From Lactobacillus helsingborgensis (GTDB lineage: Bacteria > Bacillota > Bacilli > Lactobacillales > Lactobacillaceae), in the NCBI RefSeq assembly GCF_000970855.1, contig NZ_KQ034046.1, positions 905,755 through 969,754 of the forward strand: a stretch of DNA of 64,000 nucleotides. Direction: 5' to 3'. The notes beneath the pieces are model-generated. The model did not search any database. It was given only the letters and a program-made list of their open reading frames with translations, and was not told the origin of the DNA. The translations under genes were made by a program, and so were the position numbers. The number at the start of each line of letters is the position of its first letter. Position 1 is the first letter of the stretch. Positions 9,506-18,290 of the stretch are shown here, piece by piece.

Positions 9506-10438
9506 ATGCCTAAAACAGAAACAATACTATCAACCAAGTCCTTACATTATTTCTTGCAATTAATCGATACCATGAATTATACTCAAGCTGCCCAAATACT
9601 TGGTATTACTCAACCTGCATTAACTCAACAAATAAAAAAGATAGAGCATGCAATCGGAACTCCTTTGTTTGGTCAAATGGGCAAAAAACTTTATCTTACT
9701 GAAGCTGGGAAGCAATTACAAACCGGTGCAATCAAGCTTCTTGGAACTGTAAATTCTGTTGTTAGCGATATTCAAGAATTTACCCAAGAAGATAAAGGGC
9801 ATATTGCTATTGGAGTTTTGGAAAGTGTTAATTCTGACATTCTGCGACATTTTTTGGTTAAATTTAACCAAAAATTTCCAGATATTACTATTAATGTTTC
9901 CTACTATAATCGTAAAGACCTTTGGTATAATCTCGACAATAATTTAATTGATTTAGCTTTGTTGTATGTGCCTGAAACAACTAAGAAAAGCCAAGCAAAC
10001 ATTCAGAATCAATACGAACAAATGAAAATTGTTCAGGATAAATTGACAATCTTAACCCATGATAATCAGGCGGAAGTAGGGAAGGCCTATCCTGTTTCTA
10101 AATTTTTAGGCAAAAAGTGGGTTCTTTATCCTGACGACTTTTATTTAACTCAATTATTAAAAGGAAAGTTGGGTAGTAAATTAAATACCAGAAATGGTTT
10201 AAAAGTACCCCTAACTTTTACTTCCACTCAGCAGTTAGTGGCGACTGCACAAGAAACTAAATATGATACAGTTGTGAGCGATTCATATTTTCAATTACAC
10301 AAAAACGAAATTACTCTGACCCCAGTCTTTTTAAAGGGTGTTCAAAAGTTTTCAATTTCGTTTATTTACCGTAAGGGTAAAAAAGACGTTCCCAGAATCA
10401 AGAACTTTTTAGTCGAATTGAAGAACTTTTTAAGCTAA
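9506..10438 (+). CDS. LysR-family transcriptional regulator
   Basis: A 310-aa regulator with the N-terminal LysR winged-helix domain (about residues 10-70; the sequence TQAAQILGITQPALTQQIKK is the recognition-helix region) followed by a two-lobed periplasmic-binding-protein-like effector domain. An AGAAGGAA ribosome-binding site precedes the ATG. LysR regulators often control a divergent neighbour, but here both flanking genes (parC and ppaC) run in the same direction, so the target is unclear; autoregulation from the 140-bp upstream region is possible. The effector cannot be inferred. Confidence 0.88.
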   Translation: MPKTETILSTKSLHYFLQLIDTMNYTQAAQILGITQPALTQQIKKIEHAIGTPLFGQMGKKLYLTEAGKQLQTGAIKLLGTVNSVVSDIQEFTQEDKGHIAIGVLESVNSDILRHFLVKFNQKFPDITINVSYYNRKDLWYNLDNNLIDLALLYVPETTKKSQANIQNQYEQMKIVQDKLTILTHDNQAEVGKAYPVSKFLGKKWVLYPDDFYLTQLLKGKLGSKLNTRNGLKVPLTFTSTQQLVATAQETKYDTVVSDSYFQLHKNEITLTPVFLKGVQKFSISFIYRKGKKDVPRIKNFLVELKNFLS

Positions 10439-10564
10439 TATCTAGTATAGAGTATAATTTTTAAATGAATTTAACCGTGTAAAAATACTCTTGGTTACTT
10501 AAGCATTATTGGGTAAACTATGATATAAGTATATTTTTATAAAAGAAGAAATAGAGGAGAATAA

Positions 10565-11494
10565 ATGGAAAAAGAATTAGTCTTTGGTCATCAAAATCCA
10601 GACACAGATGCAATTGGTACAGCGATAGCATACTCTTATTTACAAAATAAATTAGGGTATAACACAGAAGCTGTTGCTTTAGGTGAAGCTAATGACGAAA
10701 CTGCTTTTGCTTTAAATAAATTTGGTTTTGAGGCACCTAGAGTGATAAAAACAGCAGCAAATGAAGTTAAAAAAGTAATGCTTGTTGACCATAATGAACC
10801 TCAACAAAGTGTTGCGGATATTGATCAAGTTACTGTTACTCATGTGGTTGATCACCATAGAATTATGAATTTTGATACCAGTATGCCGTTATTCTATTTG
10901 GCTGAACCAGTAGGTTGCACAAGTACAATTATGCTGGGACTGTACAAGCATTTTGGTGTTGAAATTCCCCAAAATATAGCTGGAATTATGTTATCTGCGA
11001 TAATTTCAGATACTTTGCTATTGAAATCTCCTACTACAACGGAAAAGGATAGGGAAGCAGTAAAAGAACTAGCCAAGATTGCTGACGTTGACTATGAAAA
11101 ATATGGTTTGGAAGAACTTAAAGCTGGTACTAATATTGCAAGTAAATCAGAAGAAGAACTAATTGATTTGGACGCCAAGTCTTTTGACCTTAACGGTAAA
11201 AATGTTCGCGTTGCTCAGATAAATGTAGTTGATTTACCAGAAGCCTTAGAACGTAAAGATGCGTTCTTGAAAGCCATGAGCGATTCAGCAAATTCTGCTG
11301 GTTACGATTTATTTATGCTGCTTATAACTAATGTACTCGACTCAGATTCAACTGCATTAGTTATAGGTTCAGATGATGCACTAGCTTCATTTGAAAAAGC
11401 ATTTGGTTCTGTCAAAGATTCAGAAATCAGTTTGCCAGGAGTAGTTTCAAGAAAGAAACAAGTAGTACCGCCATTGACAGACGCATTCAAGTAA
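10565..11494 (+). CDS. ppaC: Manganese-dependent inorganic pyrophosphatase (family II)
   Basis: DHH-family cytoplasmic enzyme hydrolysing pyrophosphate to phosphate, which pulls biosynthetic reactions forward. Metal ligands are visible: H9, D13 and D15 in [12 protein letters not shown]75 in VDHNE and D96-H97-H98 in the DHH motif. The C-terminal DHHA2 domain ends with the [10 protein letters not shown] substrate-binding segment. The length of 309 aa is normal. A GAGGAG ribosome-binding site lies just before the ATG. A strong bidirectional terminator separates it from the convergent xre gene. Confidence 0.96.
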   Translation: MEKELVFGHQNPDTDAIGTAIAYSYLQNKLGYNTEAVALGEANDETAFALNKFGFEAPRVIKTAANEVKKVMLVDHNEPQQSVADIDQVTVTHVVDHHRIMNFDTSMPLFYLAEPVGCTSTIMLGLYKHFGVEIPQNIAGIMLSAIISDTLLLKSPTTTEKDREAVKELAKIADVDYEKYGLEELKAGTNIASKSEEELIDLDAKSFDLNGKNVRVAQINVVDLPEALERKDAFLKAMSDSANSAGYDLFMLLITNVLDSDSTALVIGSDDALASFEKAFGSVKDSEISLPGVVSRKKQVVPPLTDAFK

Positions 11495-11497
11495 TTT

Positions 11498-11537
11498 AAA
11501 AAAGCACGAAATAGAAATTCTATTTCGTGCTTTTTTT
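11498..11537. terminator. Bidirectional terminator between ppaC and xre gene
   Basis: Long inverted repeat: GCACGAAATAGAA (11504-11516) and TTCTATTTCGTGC (11518-11530), with A-tract before and T-tract after, so it works in both directions for the convergent genes. Confidence 0.9.
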
Positions 11538-11895
11538 AATCTTTATTGATCTCTTTAGCCAAAATAATGAATGATTTACATACTCTTTCGGCCTTGTCTG
11601 GTGACATTTTTCTAAGTTCATTAAGAACCTTCTTAATGAATACAGGAGTATTATCTTGATGGTTTTCAACTTTAACTTCCTTAAAGCGGTAAGCATTCAT
11701 GATAATATCTGGTGTAGTAGTATTTAAGGCTCTGGCAATTGAGTCAAGCTTTTGAATACTAATATTTTGGTTTTTTGTACGTTCAAGACGTGAAATAAAG
11801 TTGACTGATAAATCACTTAATTCAGCGAGATCCTCCTGAGTCAACTTTTGTTCACGCCGCCTACGGCATATTTCTTTTCCTAAATTTATACTCAT
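11536..11895 (-). CDS. XRE-family helix-turn-helix regulator
   Basis: A 119-aa protein with an N-terminal Cro/CI helix-turn-helix (about residues 7-62: LGKEICRRRREQKLTQEDLA, then SVNFISRLER) and a short charged C-terminal part (residues 70-119) that matches nothing I recognise. There is no phage gene or toxin-antitoxin partner beside it, so it appears to be a stand-alone regulator. It faces the gene-free terminus region, with its promoter presumably in the A/T-rich bases 11896-12000. Function unknown. Confidence 0.8.
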   Translation of the reverse strand: MSINLGKEICRRRREQKLTQEDLAELSDLSVNFISRLERTKNQNISIQKLDSIARALNTTTPDIIMNAYRFKEVKVENHQDNTPVFIKKVLNELRKMSPDKAERVCKSFIILAKEINKD

Positions 11896-12523
11896 GGAAT
11901 AAATTCAACCCTTTCAAAAAAATAATTCCATATTCTATAATAACAGATTAATTATAGAAGTGAACAATAAAACAAAATAATAATGAATAAAACACTTGCT
12001 TTTGACAAATTTCTACTCAAACTAAATGTTTTAAACTATACCCCACATAGTATTGTAAGCTATTTTTTGGTAAATTAAAATAAAAAAGCACCAATTAATT
12101 AAAACTAAAATGAAAAAGGAAATAACGTTAAATATTCTATCAAAGCGTGTATTTGCTTGTCGTAGTTGCATATACGAGATTACTTAAAAAGTTATCTAAA
12201 AAAATCTGTGGTTCATATAGTTAGTTATTATAGAAAGCGCTTTTATTTATATTTTTACATTTTTTGAGGGTTATTTTAAATAAGTAAATAAAAGAGCAAA
12301 CCTTAAAAGACTATAATTTAACAGCAAGATTTTATTTTTTAAGCACAACAGTTCAATTATATTTTGAATACAATTTTTGTCAAAGAATTAAATTTAGGCT
12401 TTATTCTGGTAAAAATAGTTTGATTACCAAAGAGATATAAATTTTTATTTTTGTATTTCTATGGTAAAAGTAATCGAAGAATAATACAAGCGGGGCAGCA
12501 AATCTGATAAGCTCTAAGGTGTG

Positions 12524-12556
<33 letters not shown>

Positions 12557-12986
12557 AATATCAAACTTTTAGATAGAATTCAAATAGAGGTACTTATTTT
12601 AAGTTGTTGAAGATAAAGTTTTAAACGATTTTAAATTAGTTTTACGTATAATTAATCAAGTAATGAACTTAAAATCTTCATCTCGTGTCGTGTTTTTAAA
12701 TTACCAGTGTCTATTTTGATGTACTTGGATCCTAAATTAAAATTTTTATTTTTTAGGTTAATGCGACTAAAAAATTTAGAGTTTGATAAACAATACTGTG
12801 TAAAACAGATCATGATAATGATGTGGCTGAGTTTGTTGTTTTGACTAAATAGTTCTTAAAGGCGATATATGAAAGCTGAATAAATTTAATTGTTGAAAAG
12901 CCTTTTAGATAGGTATTTTTAAAGAATGCTATCATTAAAACTATAATTTTAATGAAAGATAATTTGATTTATATTTCAAATACCAA

Positions 12987-13016
12987 AAATGCACCTCAAC
13001 TTAACAAGGTGCATTT
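12987..13016 (-). terminator. Terminator of the PTS-like/TIM-barrel operon
   Basis: Perfect 10-bp inverted repeat AAATGCACCT (12987-12996) and AGGTGCATTT (13007-13016) with a 10-base loop, 23 bases past the stop of the - strand operon. Confidence 0.75.
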
Positions 13017-13038
13017 CAATTAAAAATATTCTTTAATT

Positions 13039-13881
13039 TTATTGGTGATTAATAAATTTTGCTACCGCTGATTTAATCGCCCCTTCTGCATAGTCATCCA
13101 TTGCTGTCCCCACTGTCACCACATTTACTCCGGTATTTTTAAATGCTTTCACATTGACTTCATTTATCCCCCCTTCAGCGAATGTAGGAACTGAAACAGT
13201 CTCAATCAATGCTTGCAAACGGTCTTTAATTTCCTGAGGTATCTCTCCTGCGGCGACGCCTTCATAACTCATTCCTGTCATCATACCAATAAAGTCGGCG
13301 CCAATTTCTTGCATTGCTAAGGCAACTTTTTTCACTTCTGTAATATCTTCGGCACCAATACCAAATTGGTGTAGATCTGATTTTTTACCGATATAAGAAT
13401 CAACCAGTAAACCGTTCTCATGTGCTAATATAACAACATCTTTTAAATCGGCTAAACTAGATTTGTGACAATGAACACCATCTGCACCTGCTAAAGCCAA
13501 TTGACGAAAATCTTCACTTGTCAGTGGAATGGGCTCTCTTTCTGTAAAACTTCCAGGAAAACCAACGGTTAAATAAATATCCGGTCCGACAACTGCACGC
13601 ACTCCCCTCACACATTCAAGCATACTTTTTAATGGCAGTTCGTGCCGCACATATTCGGCGTCTCCCATAGTTGAAACACCCTCGAGGCCTCTTGCTAAAG
13701 TAACTGCGGGATGGTTTGCTTCTAAAATTTTAGCTCCCCCTGCGACCGCTGCTTTAGCTAGTCGTGCGTCATCACCTGTCATGCCAGTACTCATTAATGT
13801 GGTACCATTGTCTTTTTCGATGGCCTTTTCAACCTTTTGCCGTGCTATCACCATTTTGTTTTTCATGTCCTGTTTTATCAT
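13039..13881 (-). CDS. TIM-barrel (ribulose-phosphate-binding type) enzyme, substrate unknown
   Basis: A 280-aa protein that I read as a (beta/alpha)8 barrel. The C-terminal AEGGIN (about residue 237) and VNVVTVGTAMDD (about 253-264) form the two-part phosphate-binding site seen in NanE, HisA/HisF and related sugar-phosphate enzymes; earlier strands carry KILEANHP, LTVGFPG, DGVHCHKS and LLVDSYIG. It may be an aldolase, epimerase or decarboxylase acting on a sugar phosphate. It is longer than NanE and lacks that family's N-terminal motif, so I do not assign it. An AGGAGG site precedes the ATG. It is the second gene of an operon with the PTS-like permease, 68 bases downstream of it, and ends at a terminator. 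Confidence 0.7.
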   Translation of the reverse strand: MIKQDMKNKMVIARQKVEKAIEKDNGTTLMSTGMTGDDARLAKAAVAGGAKILEANHPAVTLARGLEGVSTMGDAEYVRHELPLKSMLECVRGVRAVVGPDIYLTVGFPGSFTEREPIPLTSEDFRQLALAGADGVHCHKSSLADLKDVVILAHENGLLVDSYIGKKSDLHQFGIGAEDITEVKKVALAMQEIGADFIGMMTGMSYEGVAAGEIPQEIKDRLQALIETVSVPTFAEGGINEVNVKAFKNTGVNVVTVGTAMDDYAEGAIKSAVAKFINHQ

Positions 13882-13949
13882 AATTTCCTCCTAAATATTT
13901 GCAAATTTGAATAATAAACACCATGCGATTTTGAGTTCAATCTTTTTGG

Positions 13950-15512
13950 CTAAGAGAGTTTGCCTTTTTCGAGTTTGTTAATTAACAAAACCATTATGAA
14001 TGCAGATACAATACCCGTTAGCATTGCAAGTAAAAAGCCCAACCAATTATTCGACATTGCGGGTCCTAAAAACGATGGCACATAAGCGGTACCACTCACG
14101 TTAAATAGGCCTACGACGCACCCTGCAAGAGTTGAACAAATTAACGTGCCAATCATTTCCAATTTATTTGAAAGAATAAAAGGATAAACTGATTCGGCAT
14201 ACGTTCCAAAAAGTAGATTTATAAATAAACCTGGGACTGCTAAAGCTCTATCACTTGGTTTTTGGGGATAGAGGACGTTTGCCAGATTTATTCCTGTAGC
14301 AACCATTATTAAAGAGCACATGTCAATCGCACCCAAGAAACTGTTACCATATTTAGACATTTGCAACATAATTAAAGGTAGAAAAATCGCGTGATAACAG
14401 CCTGTCAATATGGCTGGAAAAATGATGAAACCCGCAACCGCCCCTGCTAAAATAGGATTAATAGCGATCGCGGTATTTAAAATAAATTGTAAAAAATCGC
14501 CCAATTTTGCCGATAAATGAGCAATTAAATAGTAACCTGTTAAACCAGAAATTAACCCGGCAAATGATCCTGCACAAATATTTGCTGTTGTTCCCGGAAA
14601 ATGCCATTGTAAACATTTTTTAAAAATGACACTGACCAAAATTCCGGCCATAATACCACAAATTATTCCACCGATCAGCCCACCTTTTGTTGAAAAGAGT
14701 CCAGCGATCACGCCAGCGCAGATAGCAATATCATTCAAACCAGATATTTGTTTGGCGGCAACTGCTGATATTATTACTGGTAAACCATTCAGCATGATGT
14801 CAAAAAGCGCATTGGTCGACTTGGGAATACCGGGTATCTTCGATATTAAAAGTGTAATTGCCATAGTAATAAAAGCTGGTAAACACGCCATTAAAATTCC
14901 GCGTAAGCTAATATTTTGCCAAATATTTTGACTAGCTCCGTTATTGTCCTTATCAGTTCCACCAATTAAAGGAGAATATTTAATTTGCCATTTTTTGGTT
15001 AAAGCAAACATTGCGCTTACTGCCCTAGTTTCATTAGTAGTACCTGTAGTTCCAGATACGGCAACTACATCCAGACCCATTTTTTGCGCATTGGACATAG
15101 ATGTGCCGCCAGTTCCAGCAGCAATAATATGATGTTTAATTGCCGCAGTGATCGCCTTTTTATTCGTTCCTGCGGGATCAGCGCTCATTAGTATTAAGCC
15201 ATCAACCTGATTAGAATCTATTAAATCTGCCATTTTTTGATCATGCTCTTGGGCAACTTTATCAATTTCTTTTAAAGTGCCCTCAGCAATAATTACTGGT
15301 TCTTGTCCATTCCATGACCATAAATGTGCTGCAGTGGTCGGTTTAGCGAAATCTAAAGAAGCATCTACAGCAACGAAATGTATTGCTGCTATTTCCGTTT
15401 CTGTGGTTGATTGCACCTGTCTAACTACGGCTTCTAAAAGACTTTTTGGATCTTTTCCTCCAAGATTGTATAAATTGCCCCCACTGCTTCCTAAAATCAA
15501 AATTCTTTTCAT
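13950..15512 (-). CDS. PTS EIIC-like membrane permease with novel N-terminal domain
   Basis: A 520-aa two-part protein. Residues 1 to about 205 form a soluble alpha/beta domain with glycine-rich turns (LGSSGGNLYNLGG at 7-19, AAGTGGTSMSNA near 131) and contain no cysteine, so it is not a standard EIIB domain. The rest is about nine hydrophobic segments rich in Gly and Pro, resembling fructose-type (class 2) EIIC, for instance GGLIGGIICGIMAGILV and INPILAGAVAGFIIFP. It likely imports a sugar or sugar acid for the TIM-barrel enzyme encoded next. No EIIA or EIIB is nearby. Expression is probably controlled by the divergent RpiR regulator and catabolite repression. The family assignment of the membrane part is moderate, and the N-terminal domain is unassigned. 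Confidence 0.6.
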   Translation of the reverse strand: MKRILILGSSGGNLYNLGGKDPKSLLEAVVRQVQSTTETEIAAIHFVAVDASLDFAKPTTAAHLWSWNGQEPVIIAEGTLKEIDKVAQEHDQKMADLIDSNQVDGLILMSADPAGTNKKAITAAIKHHIIAAGTGGTSMSNAQKMGLDVVAVSGTTGTTNETRAVSAMFALTKKWQIKYSPLIGGTDKDNNGASQNIWQNISLRGILMACLPAFITMAITLLISKIPGIPKSTNALFDIMLNGLPVIISAVAAKQISGLNDIAICAGVIAGLFSTKGGLIGGIICGIMAGILVSVIFKKCLQWHFPGTTANICAGSFAGLISGLTGYYLIAHLSAKLGDFLQFILNTAIAINPILAGAVAGFIIFPAILTGCYHAIFLPLIMLQMSKYGNSFLGAIDMCSLIMVATGINLANVLYPQKPSDRALAVPGLFINLLFGTYAESVYPFILSNKLEMIGTLICSTLAGCVVGLFNVSGTAYVPSFLGPAMSNNWLGFLLAMLTGIVSAFIMVLLINKLEKGKLS

Positions 15513-15564
15513 AACATACCCTTCCTGTTTGTTAATTAAAAACTTTAACTTGGTAACCTTATTT

Positions 15565-15619
15565 TTTTGAGCTCAAAACCTATGAAATCAATCAAATATA
15601 TTATTTTTATTGATTTCAT
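15565..15619. promoter_or_regulatory. Two palindromes between PTS-like gene and rpiR (candidate operators)
   Basis: A perfect 14-bp palindrome TTTTGAGCTCAAAA (15565-15578), then an 11-bp inverted repeat ATGAAATCAAT (15582-15592) and ATTGATTTCAT (15609-15619). TGAAA-type inverted repeats are common operators of RpiR-family regulators, and the rpiR gene is divergent here. Functional assignment is inference. Confidence 0.5.
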
Positions 15620-15638
15620 TTTTATCTTAATACGAATT

Positions 15639-15653
15639 TTGAAAGCGATTGCT
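15639..15653. promoter_or_regulatory. Catabolite-responsive element (cre), candidate
   Basis: TTGAAAGCGATTGCT fits the Gram-positive cre consensus WTGNAANCGNWNNCW at every position. It lies in the shared control region of the PTS-like operon and rpiR, where CcpA repression would be expected for a carbohydrate locus. Confidence 0.65.
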
Positions 15654-15689
15654 TTTCTGTTAAAAGTGCAACCTTTTTATTTTTTCTCC

Positions 15690-15718
15690 TTGACCCAATG
15701 TGTAAAATTACACATAAT
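15690..15718 (+). promoter_or_regulatory. rpiR promoter with overlapping palindrome
   Basis: TTGACC (15690-15695), 17-base spacer, CATAAT (15713-15718) resemble a sigma-A promoter 44 bases before the rpiR ATG. A palindrome with 7-bp arms, TGTGTAA and TTACACA (15699-15714), fills the spacer and would be well placed for autorepression. Confidence 0.6.
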
Positions 15719-15761
15719 TGAATTAAGATTGATAAAGTTTCTTGAGAAAGGAGTTGTAAAA

Positions 15762-16487
15762 ATGCTAAGTTTTAAAGAAGTTTATCAGGCTCATGAAGAT
15801 GAATTAACAGATTCAGAGGAATATATTTGCGACTATATTCTGGCACATAGTAGTCAGGTCAAGAACATGTCTATAACCTGTTTGGCGTCTAATACTTCAG
15901 TAGTACCTAATACCATTACTAGGTTGTGCAAAAAGCTTAATTATAAAGGATATACCGAACTGAAATATAATTTAGATACATTTTCTGAAGACAGTCAGGC
16001 TTTATCTCAAAGAATTCTCTTTGAAAATACGGTTAAGCTAATTAACAAGAAAAAAGAAGTACAGATAATAAACTTATTCAGTAAAGCTAAAAAAGTTGTT
16101 TTCTGTGCTTCTGGTGAAACCGGCAATGTTGGGCGTTATTTTACTTATGCGTTTAATGCTGTATATAACAATTCGGTTTTTTGCAGTTATACAGAAGAAA
16201 TTTGGGATATTCTTAACCACTATTCCAATTTAATAGTTTGTATGCTTAGTTTTTCCGGCGATTCAGAGCAAACTTTAAAAATTGCCAAGTTAGTTAAAGA
16301 AAAAAACATCAAACTAATAACTGTCAGTGATGTCAGCCATTTCTCCCCTTTAGCAAAAATGGCTGATATACCCTTATTTTGTTATTCACCTAACATTTTT
16401 TATAAAGGTTATAACTTAACTAACAAAATGCCAATGTTTGTTGTGCTTAATTCTTTATTGGAACAAGCTATTAACTACCAAAAATGA
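15762..16487 (+). CDS. RpiR/MurR-family transcriptional regulator
   Basis: A 241-aa regulator with an N-terminal helix-turn-helix (about residues 1-75; SNTSVVPNTITRLCKKLNYK is the HTH) and a C-terminal SIS sugar-phosphate-binding domain (about 105-235; FCASGETGNVG and CMLSFSGDSEQT are the phosphate-binding loops). The open frame extends upstream to 15567, but that part is hydrophobic with no ribosome-binding site, whereas GAAAGGAG precedes the ATG at 15762, so I start there. Divergent from the PTS-like operon, which it very likely controls in response to a sugar phosphate. The XerS-like gene follows after 27 bases. Confidence 0.87.
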   Translation: MLSFKEVYQAHEDELTDSEEYICDYILAHSSQVKNMSITCLASNTSVVPNTITRLCKKLNYKGYTELKYNLDTFSEDSQALSQRILFENTVKLINKKKEVQIINLFSKAKKVVFCASGETGNVGRYFTYAFNAVYNNSVFCSYTEEIWDILNHYSNLIVCMLSFSGDSEQTLKIAKLVKEKNIKLITVSDVSHFSPLAKMADIPLFCYSPNIFYKGYNLTNKMPMFVVLNSLLEQAINYQK

Positions 16488-16514
16488 TTTATTTTTAGGA
16501 GGAGACTTTATTAC

Positions 16515-17624
16515 GTGGAAACCAAAAAATATTTAAACTTAATTGATGATGAATTAAATAAGATGCCAGATTTTGTGAAAGAATATAACTTTGGCACTAC
16601 CCATTCCTTGGCCACTTCTTACCAGTATTTAACAGAAATAAGACGTTTTTTTAATTGGCTTCGCCAAGAGGGAATTTCAGATGCTAAGGATAACCAGCAC
16701 GTGACAACAGAAACCCTGGCAAATCTTCACCGAAATGATATTATGCTTTACATTAATTACCTTGGTCACGTCAAAAACAAGCAGGGCAATTTAAGCTCCC
16801 CCACCACTATTAATCGTTCAATTAATGCACTAAGATCTCTTTTTAAATTTTTAACTATAACTGCAGATAATATCAACGGACAGCCTTACTTTGAGCGCAA
16901 TGTGATGCTTAAGATTGATTCACTCAATAATACAGAAACTTTAAATTATCGTGCACACGTGCTTGAATCACATATGTATACCGGAAAGTTAAAATACCAA
17001 TTTTTAGACTTTATCGAGAACGACTATCAGAATATTTGTAACAAACATGCCCTACCAAGCTTCAAAATTAATAAAGAACGAGATATGGCAATCATTGCTT
17101 TAATACTTGGTACTGGAATAAGGGTTTCTGAATGTGCTGGTGTAGACCTATCAGATATTAATTTCAAGAAGGCTACACTTGATGTTACCCGCAAAGGCGG
17201 TCAAAAAGACAGTGTGCCAATTGCTGAGTGGACTTTAAGTTATATTACAGCATATAAAAAAATTCGTAGACAGAGCTATTCTGCTACGAAAAATACGAAT
17301 GCTTTCTTCCTCACTCGTTGGCATAATAAAACTAGACGGATTACGGCAAGTGCAATTGAGAAAATGGTTAGTAAATATTCGGCTGCCTTTGGGCACCCGC
17401 TTACGCCCCATAAGTTACGTCACACCCTGGCCTCTGAACTATATGGTGTAACCAAAGATCAGGTTTTAGTAGCCCAGCAATTAGGGCAAAAAGGTACTAC
17501 TGCAACAGACTTATACACGCATGTTGATCAGAAAAAACAACGTGCAGCCTTAAATAAAATAGCAAATGCAGACCAAAATATGGCTACTAACGAAAAGGAT
17601 ATTAAAAATAAAATTCAACCTTAA
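16515..17624 (+). CDS. xerS: XerS-like tyrosine recombinase
   Basis: A 369-aa site-specific recombinase. Length, the NGQPYFERNVM segment (121-131), INKERDMAIIALILGTGIR (185-203) and DVTRKGGQKDSV (223-234) match XerS of streptococci and lactococci, which there resolves dimers alone at a different (difSL) site. Catalytic residues: R203, K227, H299, R302 and Y334 (DLYTHV). The His/Trp position in the LGxxxxTxxT motif is Gln (Q325, codon 17487-17489). GTG start at 16515 after AGGAGGAG; 27 bases behind rpiR and probably co-transcribed. Convergent with the Nudix gene with 5 bases between. No phage genes nearby, so a chromosomal Xer protein is more likely than an integrase. Confidence 0.85.
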   Translation: METKKYLNLIDDELNKMPDFVKEYNFGTTHSLATSYQYLTEIRRFFNWLRQEGISDAKDNQHVTTETLANLHRNDIMLYINYLGHVKNKQGNLSSPTTINRSINALRSLFKFLTITADNINGQPYFERNVMLKIDSLNNTETLNYRAHVLESHMYTGKLKYQFLDFIENDYQNICNKHALPSFKINKERDMAIIALILGTGIRVSECAGVDLSDINFKKATLDVTRKGGQKDSVPIAEWTLSYITAYKKIRRQSYSATKNTNAFFLTRWHNKTRRITASAIEKMVSKYSAAFGHPLTPHKLRHTLASELYGVTKDQVLVAQQLGQKGTTATDLYTHVDQKKQRAALNKIANADQNMATNEKDIKNKIQP

Positions 17625-17629
17625 AATTT

Positions 17630-18265
17630 TTATTCAAATTTGGTTTGCCATTGTGGATCATTGTTAGCTGCAAAACACATTTTAACTTCTTCTAGGGTAT
17701 TACGGGGTAAAGATAAGGCTGGTAGATTTCTTAATGAAAAAAACTTACATTCTTTAGTTTCAGTATTTTGAGCAAATTTACCCCCAAGATCACGACAAAG
17801 AAAGATGACGTTGCAGACATTGATCACTCGTTCTACTTGTTCTTTATGATGAATATTAGTTGAGTGATTATTAACCGCAATGATGCGCTCTACAGTAATT
17901 TGATGACCAGCTTCTTCTTTTGTTTCTTTAATACAATTTTCTTTGACTGTTAAATTTGGTTCACACCAGCCACCTGGCATTGACCATAAGTTATCTGTAC
18001 TTTCTTTTACCAGCATTATTTTTTGATCTTGAAAAATTGCTGCTCTGGTAGATACCTTGGGCGTTTGATAACCATCTTCGCTGCTAAACAGACCTTTAAC
18101 TACCTTAAGCGGCAAATCTGTCTTAGCAGCCATTATTTTAGTGGCAATCTCTCTTATTTGCTCATACCTTTCCCTGTCAAAGCGGTCATGACCATATTCC
18201 AAACCATTTTGGGCTATACTTTGCAATTCTACTGCCCATTTTGTAAGTTGATCTAATTTTTTCAT
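17630..18265 (-). CDS. Nudix hydrolase with N-terminal helical domain
   Basis: A 211-aa hydrolase. Residues 1 to about 60 (LTKWAVELQSIAQNGLEYG, DRFDRERYEQIREIA) match the small N-terminal domain of a Nudix subgroup; the Nudix box is around residues 100-122 and contains KETKEEAGH, with Lys at the usual Arg position. It should cleave a nucleoside diphosphate linked to another group; many relatives act on nucleotide sugars, NADH or ADP-ribose, which cannot be resolved here. I start at the ATG at 18265, since GAGG sits 7 bases upstream, not at 18277. It is downstream of degV, separated by a terminator. Confidence 0.85.
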   Translation of the reverse strand: MKKLDQLTKWAVELQSIAQNGLEYGHDRFDRERYEQIREIATKIMAAKTDLPLKVVKGLFSSEDGYQTPKVSTRAAIFQDQKIMLVKESTDNLWSMPGGWCEPNLTVKENCIKETKEEAGHQITVERIIAVNNHSTNIHHKEQVERVINVCNVIFLCRDLGGKFAQNTETKECKFFSLRNLPALSLPRNTLEEVKMCFAANNDPQWQTKFE

Positions 18266-18290
18266 TAGTAACCTCATAATTTCATAGCAA

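Noticed and set aside
14626-15132. Open frames on the + strand inside the PTS-like gene
   Set aside because: They are antisense shadows of a membrane-protein gene with regular codon structure; no ribosome-binding sites.
15567-15761. N-terminal extension of the RpiR regulator
   Set aside because: Hydrophobic, overlaps palindromes, cre and promoter, and lacks a ribosome-binding site; the ATG at 15762 is the start.
16515-17624. Prophage integrase
   Set aside because: Sequence motifs match XerS, there are no phage genes, attachment repeats or tRNA target nearby.
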